From JBGUVL01 sp045134375 (GTDB lineage Bacteria; Bacillota_I; Bacilli_A; Erysipelotrichales; Erysipelotrichaceae), in the NCBI GenBank assembly GCA_045134375.1, contig JBGUVL010000045.1, forward strand, positions 1 through 9,787: DNA of 9,787 bases. Reading direction: 5' to 3'. The notes beneath the pieces were generated by a model. The model saw only the letters and a list, made by a program, of their open reading frames with translations, was not told the origin of the DNA and made no database searches. The position numbers were made by a program, and so were the translations under genes. Of this stretch, positions 6,158 to 9,787 are shown piece by piece. Numbering within the stretch: the stretch's first letter is position 1; each line of letters begins with the position of its first letter.

Positions 6158-9100
6158 TCAATCTTTTCGCCCCTCCTTTTTTTGCCAGTAATAAATCATC
6201 CCACCAATACTGAGAAAAAGCAATGACAGCCAACGGGCAGGGGAATGAGTATCCGAGGTCTTTACCACAGGAATCGCTTGATTATCAACATAAAGATACT
6301 GGGTCGCTTTTTCATCACTCACCTGAAACAATATCGGTTTTATTGCTTCATATCCTTTCGGGGCACTTATCTCTACCAATTCATATTGTTTCCCTTCCTG
6401 TAAATGGGAAATGAAATGGACACTACCATCACTGATCCAATGATCCAGCACTTCCCGACTCTCTGGATCAATCACTTTAAATTCTGCTTGTAATAATGGC
6501 TGATGTGTATTTTTTTCCCATTTTATAACCCCTACCTGTTTATCAATCATCACCACTTTTTGAACATCCCTTTCATTTCTTACAGTGAATTCCATTTCTT
6601 TACTAACAACATAACCCTTTGGTGCACTTAATTCGCAAAGCGTATAGCGTTCGTTGATATGCAACCCTTTCATTTGATGTGTTCCATCACTAATCCATTC
6701 ATCAATCACATTGCCATTGTGATCTTTTACGATCATTTGAGCCCCTTTGATCGCTTCCCCTTGCCAGGAGCATTTTTCAATTTCAACGGTTGTTAACGAA
6801 TTCTTGATTGTTTTGCTTTGTTCATATACTTTGGTAGTGGCATCCATCATTTCAAAATCAAAGGCATGCATTTGATCCTCTACGACATAGCCATCAAGGG
6901 AGGCCACTTCCTGTAAGAAATAAGTTGTTTTTCCTAATGAAATTGGCAATCCCTCAATCACCAAAGTACCATCTTCTTGCACATGGTAAAGTCCATCTTG
7001 ATCGGCTCCTATCGTAATCTGTGCCCCTTTCGCATAAAGAAGACTACCATCCGATGGATCGACAATATCACTGCCCGTTGTTAATCGAAAACATATCTTT
7101 TGTAATCCCGCTTTTTCTTCTCTTTCCAACTGTTTTTCCACAACAATTCGTGCCATTGGTTTCTCATTAGGAATGGATAAAGTTAACGTTGGTATTTTAT
7201 TATGGTCATAATCATAGTGATCATCAATCGTAAAGGAAAGTGGTTCTTTCAACTTTAGATATCCCTTTGGAGCTTGAATTTCTTTGACGTAATACTTCCC
7301 ACTCATTAAAGTCAAAGGAGTGGTAACCTCTCCATTTTGATCGGTAGTAAATAATGAAATTTCCTTGCCTCCTACATTTTGAACGATTAATTGATCCTGA
7401 TCATCATAAATTTGGAAAGAAGCCTGCGATAACGTGATCCGTTTTCCGTTATTCTCTTCTTTGATCAATCGAACATACGCTTGATAAGGGGCGTTATTGA
7501 TCGCATGAAAAATCGTCTTCCCATCCTCCACCAAAGAAACCGTGAAATCAGGTGCTGCCAGCTTTCCACTTGGAGTATATGTTTCTTTCACATAATAAAT
7601 ACCATAAGGAAGCCAATTGGTTTGAGCAAATCCATTTTCATCACTTGTAATGACATCATAGGAACGGGCTTGCTCCCATCCTTTTTCTTCCACTTCTGAT
7701 AACAGTTTATAAGTAAACTGAGCCCCTGCTAACGGAGATAATAAACCACTCCCTGGTTTCGTTGTCGTTGCCGTTTTAAAAATTTTGTGTCTTCCTTTGA
7801 TTACTTGATCTTTTCCCACACTTTTTTTCGAAAAGGCAACGGTATCACTACCTTGATAGGACAAATCAACTTCAATGGCTTCCCTATTTTTCAAATATCC
7901 TTTGGGGGATTCTATTTCTACCCATTCATAACGACCAGGATATAATTGCTCTACCCAATCACAGCTCCCATCCTTTTTGGTAATTCGTTTTGCCACACAA
8001 CTACCTGCTTGATAAATCACCTTACGGCTAAAAGGATTTATAATATCACTTTTGGCCTTCAATTCATAAACAGCACCTTCCAAAGAAGCATCTCCCTGTG
8101 GGATGGATCCTGTTTCCGCATCTTCTTTTACTAAAGTAATTTTTGCTCGTTGAAAGTAATTCATCGTCGTCTCTTCCACAGTACGATTCGCAACCACCAA
8201 AGTCGAATGGATTCTCTTATCGATGACCAAAGGAGCAGGAACACGAACTTCCTGATAGTATAGTTTTTGCGGTAGTAAACGTTCCAACGTAATCCACCCA
8301 TCACTTCCCGTCGTAGCAATCCCAATTGGATTACTCATATCTTCTTGATACGAAAACTGGAAGGAAGTATTAGGAACCGGATTACCCTCCTCATCTACTT
8401 TTTTTAATTTGAATGTACCAAAATGATGCACTGTCAGACTAATCTTTGTTTGCACTGCGCTCGCTAAACGAAACACTCCAACACTTTGTCCATCAACACT
8501 AGAACGATAAATCAAGTTCGCTCCAATACTACGATCCCACTCTTTTTGTAATACAATGGTACTATTTTCTGCGCTACTCTCTTTGGGAGTGATGGTTAGT
8601 TGATTTCCTTGAATTTGAACATCACAATCACTGCTTTTCACATGATATTGAGCAAGAATTTGATTCGTATCATTCAGTACTAATGGTTCATTTACGGTTG
8701 CTTCATAATGATTCCCATCAAAGGATGGTTTTTTATCATGTGCAGCTATTTTTTGCTGAATGCTGCTTTTGATAGTGGCATAGCGATTTCCAAAATCCCC
8801 ATACCACTGCTCAATACTAGCTCCTAATGTTTCCCAAACAAGATACTGTGTAGCAGCATAATCATCGTCACTTTTCTTTGATTGGTCCCAACCATAATAA
8901 ACAATCAAAGAAAGCTGTTTTCGCACGGCTTCGCTCCAATCATCTTGACTTAAATGATAGGGTCCTGTTAATCCAATGGTTGTCGGTTCCACACAAAAAG
9001 CAATGTTTCCATTGACCTCTATTTTGCCAATCCCATCATACCAATAAGCAGTATATACTCCTTGCTTCACGATGGCTCCTGTTCCTGATAATACTTTCAA

Positions 9101-9226
9101 CACAGTAGGAAAATGCTCAGTAGCCATAATTGGTAAAACCTGTTGTGACAATAATCCCAGCATAATAGAAAAACACAACAATCCATCCACTACCGTATGG
9201 ATTGCCTTTTCTAATTTTGTTATCAT
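6158..9226 (-). CDS. Large surface adhesin: thioester domain plus seven CnaB/SpaA-type isopeptide domains, C-terminal anchor
   Basis: This is a secreted cell-wall-associated protein of 1022 residues, likely for attachment to host or other surfaces. A signal peptide (1-35) has a probable cleavage after IMA35. A thioester domain follows, with Cys78 in IAFCVEP and Gln127 in ATQYLVWE, the pair that forms the Cys-Gln bond in Gram-positive TED adhesins. After a linker domain (about 160-268) come seven CnaB-like modules at about 271-357, 361-479, 481-577, 582-690, 693-812, 813-896 and 899-982. Each has an early Lys, a Glu in a Y-x-x-x-E type strand (326, 437, 548, 649, 773, 865, 952) and most show a late Asn or Asp, as in isopeptide-bonded folds. 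PKGY recurs at 441, 653, 869 and 956. The C-terminus has VVKTSD (987-992), a hydrophobic helix and a basic tail: a sortase-type anchor lacking LPxTG. The ATG is preceded by GAGGAG. No sortase gene is in the window. Confidence 0.88.
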   Translation of the reverse strand: MITKLEKAIHTVVDGLLCFSIMLGLLSQQVLPIMATEHFPTVLKVLSGTGAIVKQGVYTAYWYDGIGKIEVNGNIAFCVEPTTIGLTGPYHLSQDDWSEAVRKQLSLIVYYGWDQSKKSDDDYAATQYLVWETLGASIEQWYGDFGNRYATIKSSIQQKIAAHDKKPSFDGNHYEATVNEPLVLNDTNQILAQYHVKSSDCDVQIQGNQLTITPKESSAENSTIVLQKEWDRSIGANLIYRSSVDGQSVGVFRLASAVQTKISLTVHHFGTFKLKKVDEEGNPVPNTSFQFSYQEDMSNPIGIATTGSDGWITLERLLPQKLYYQEVRVPAPLVIDKRIHSTLVVANRTVEETTMNYFQRAKITLVKEDAETGSIPQGDASLEGAVYELKAKSDIINPFSRKVIYQAGSCVAKRITKKDGSCDWVEQLYPGRYEWVEIESPKGYLKNREAIEVDLSYQGSDTVAFSKKSVGKDQVIKGRHKIFKTATTTKPGSGLLSPLAGAQFTYKLLSEVEEKGWEQARSYDVITSDENGFAQTNWLPYGIYYVKETYTPSGKLAAPDFTVSLVEDGKTIFHAINNAPYQAYVRLIKEENNGKRITLSQASFQIYDDQDQLIVQNVGGKEISLFTTDQNGEVTTPLTLMSGKYYVKEIQAPKGYLKLKEPLSFTIDDHYDYDHNKIPTLTLSIPNEKPMARIVVEKQLEREEKAGLQKICFRLTTGSDIVDPSDGSLLYAKGAQITIGADQDGLYHVQEDGTLVIEGLPISLGKTTYFLQEVASLDGYVVEDQMHAFDFEMMDATTKVYEQSKTIKNSLTTVEIEKCSWQGEAIKGAQMIVKDHNGNVIDEWISDGTHQMKGLHINERYTLCELSAPKGYVVSKEMEFTVRNERDVQKVVMIDKQVGVIKWEKNTHQPLLQAEFKVIDPESREVLDHWISDGSVHFISHLQEGKQYELVEISAPKGYEAIKPILFQVSDEKATQYLYVDNQAIPVVKTSDTHSPARWLSLLFLSIGGMIYYWQKKEGRKD

Positions 9227-9338
9227 AAATGATCTCCTCTCTCATCCAATCGTCAATCACAAGACAATCCACCTAACCGGCCAAGCTCTTGATACTATTG
9301 ATTCCTATCCCATTGTCTGTCGATTCACCTTCTACTTT
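9227..9338 (-). other. Long 5' leader of the adhesin gene
   Basis: About 105 nt separate the predicted promoter from the adhesin ATG. No conserved riboswitch is recognised. A weak 7-bp stem with two G-U pairs (GATTGTC with GACGATT, 8-nt loop) lies just before the GAGGAG ribosome binding site (about 9233-9239). I see no convincing leader peptide. The + strand frame crossing it is not supported as a gene. Confidence 0.35.
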
Positions 9339-9368
9339 CATATATGCTTTTTTTACAAAAAATACCAA
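9339..9368 (-). promoter_or_regulatory. Predicted promoter of the adhesin operon
   Basis: On the minus strand TTGGTA (9363-9368) and TATATG (9339-9344) are spaced 18 bp apart, each matching four of six consensus positions. The spacer is made of T6 and A7 tracts. The element lies directly after a terminator, which would insulate it from tRNA read-through. It is a moderate-strength prediction; no operator is apparent. Confidence 0.45.
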
Positions 9369-9378
9369 ACGATTATTG

Positions 9379-9417
9379 AAAAACAAAAAAAATGACATGA
9401 TTTTACTCCATCATGTC
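9379..9417 (-). terminator. Intrinsic terminator upstream of the adhesin promoter
   Basis: The minus-strand RNA forms GACATGAT / ATCATGTC (8-bp stem, 8-nt loop, 9394-9417), followed by A, eight U, G and five U (9393-9379). This is a classic intrinsic terminator. It is the second one downstream of the tRNA gene and could be a backup stop or an attenuator for transcripts heading into the adhesin gene. Confidence 0.75.
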
Positions 9418-9464
9418 CTTATCATTTCAACTTTATGCATCAATCGCAAATGAATATTGATCTT

Positions 9465-9494
9465 AAAAATAAAAAAAGCCTTTTCCAAGGCTTT
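9465..9494 (-). terminator. Intrinsic terminator of tRNA-Asp
   Basis: The stem AAAGCCTT / AAGGCTTT (8 bp) with loop GGAA is followed by a run TTTTATTTTT on the minus strand. It starts 10 nt after the tRNA CCA end, as expected for a monocistronic tRNA transcript. Confidence 0.88.
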
Positions 9495-9504
9495 CTATCT
9501 CTCA

Positions 9505-9580
9505 TGGCGGTCTAGATGGGACTCGAACCCACGATCTCCTCCGTGACAGGGAGGCATGTTAACCACTACACCACTAGACC
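9505..9580 (-). tRNA. tRNA-Asp (anticodon GUC), 76 nt with encoded CCA
   Basis: On the minus strand the acceptor arms GGTCTAG and CTAGACC pair fully, followed by discriminator G and CCA (9505-9507). The anticodon arm CCTCC-CTGTCAC-GGAGG shows a 7-nt loop with GTC in the centre. The D-loop contains AGTGGTTAA. The T-arm GTGGG-TTCGAGT-CCCAT pairs with one G-U. The G73 discriminator and GUC anticodon are both aspartate identity elements. No intron or mismatch is seen, so it should be functional. It has its own promoter and terminator, and no other tRNA is next to it inside the window. Confidence 0.97.
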
Positions 9581-9612
9581 ATGATTTTTTACCAGCTCAG
9601 CTGACGAAATAT

Positions 9613-9641
9613 ATATTATCATACTTTTTTTTATTATGCAA
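9613..9641 (-). promoter_or_regulatory. Predicted promoter of tRNA-Asp
   Basis: TTGCAT (9636-9641) and TAATAT (9613-9618) lie 17 bp apart on the minus strand, with an A8 tract in the spacer. An overlapping GATAAT two bases upstream is an alternative -10. Transcription would begin near 9606, leaving about 25 nt to be trimmed from the tRNA 5' end. The surrounding DNA is extremely AT-rich, so exact boxes are uncertain. Confidence 0.5.
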
Positions 9642-9735
9642 TACATATTTTATATTTTTTTTACGAAATAATAAATTGACTCACACAAACACTTATTCCA
9701 AAAAGGATTTCGATTTATCAAAATCGAGCAAATAA

Positions 9736-9765
9736 ATTATATCCTAAAGAAGTGTTTTATTGCAA
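9736..9765 (-). promoter_or_regulatory. Upstream promoter-like element, minus strand
   Basis: A perfect TATAAT (9736-9741) has TTGCAA (9760-9765) 18 bp upstream. It could be a second, distal promoter for tRNA-Asp or start a short leader. The 9582-9787 spacer otherwise holds no credible gene; it contains the palindrome TCGATTT-ATCA-AAATCGA at 9710-9727, immediately downstream of this promoter. Confidence 0.4.
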
Positions 9766-9787
9766 GATTTTTATCAACATTCCGATA

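Noticed and set aside
6158..9226. CRISPR-like or short tandem DNA repeat inside the adhesin gene
   Set aside because: The recurrence is at protein domain level (about 90-120 residues, diverged), with no short identical direct repeats.
9072..9395. 107-aa open frame on the + strand over the adhesin start
   Set aside because: It lies antisense to the adhesin signal region and leader, and its protein has no recognisable family features; it reads as a shadow frame.
9505..9580. tRNA-Asp as integration site of a genomic island carrying the adhesin and Bce genes
   Set aside because: No integrase is present, and I saw no repeat of the tRNA 3' end elsewhere in the window.

Overview
The window is AT-rich and its intergenic spacers are very AT-rich. 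Its genes have strong GGAGG-type ribosome binding sites. It carries a Bce-type antimicrobial-peptide module and a sortase-type, multi-CnaB surface protein. Together these point to a low-GC Gram-positive bacterium (Firmicutes). A gut-associated lineage such as the Erysipelotrichia is plausible, but that is inference and the window alone does not fix the taxon.

Layout. (1) At the left edge, on the + strand, lies the C-terminal ~70% of proA (proline biosynthesis). It ends at a bidirectional terminator shared with a convergent minus-strand cluster. (2) From 5553 down to 949 on the minus strand is a complete four-gene module in the order bceR-bceS-bceA-bceB: OmpR-type response regulator, intramembrane-sensing histidine kinase, ABC ATPase and 10-TM FtsX-type permease. 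The R/S genes overlap by 4 bp and the A/B genes by 11 bp. The 87-bp S/A gap holds a palindrome TTACA-N4-TGTAA, which fits the binding site described for BceR-like regulators, followed by a promoter with a perfect TATAAT. The likely circuit is that peptide antibiotic is sensed through BceAB/BceS, BceR is phosphorylated, and bceAB transcription is induced. (3) From 9226 down to 5629 on the minus strand is a two-gene unit. First comes a 1022-aa secreted surface protein with a signal peptide, an N-terminal thioester domain, seven CnaB/SpaA-type domains with repeated Lys/Glu/Asn(Asp) isopeptide patterns, and a C-terminal anchor with an atypical VVKTSD sorting-like motif. Then, 16 bp downstream, comes a 170-aa protein that looks like the N-terminal half of an IS605-type TnpB without its RuvC nuclease. 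The unit ends at a 15-bp perfect hairpin. (4) On the right is a tRNA-Asp(GUC) gene on the minus strand with encoded CCA, its own promoter and terminator, and an upstream AT-rich spacer with a second promoter-like element.

The most interesting points are the TnpB-like stub behind the adhesin, the non-canonical anchor and internal cysteines of the adhesin, and the well-placed candidate BceR operator. None of these proves a new system. The Bce module itself is a known type.
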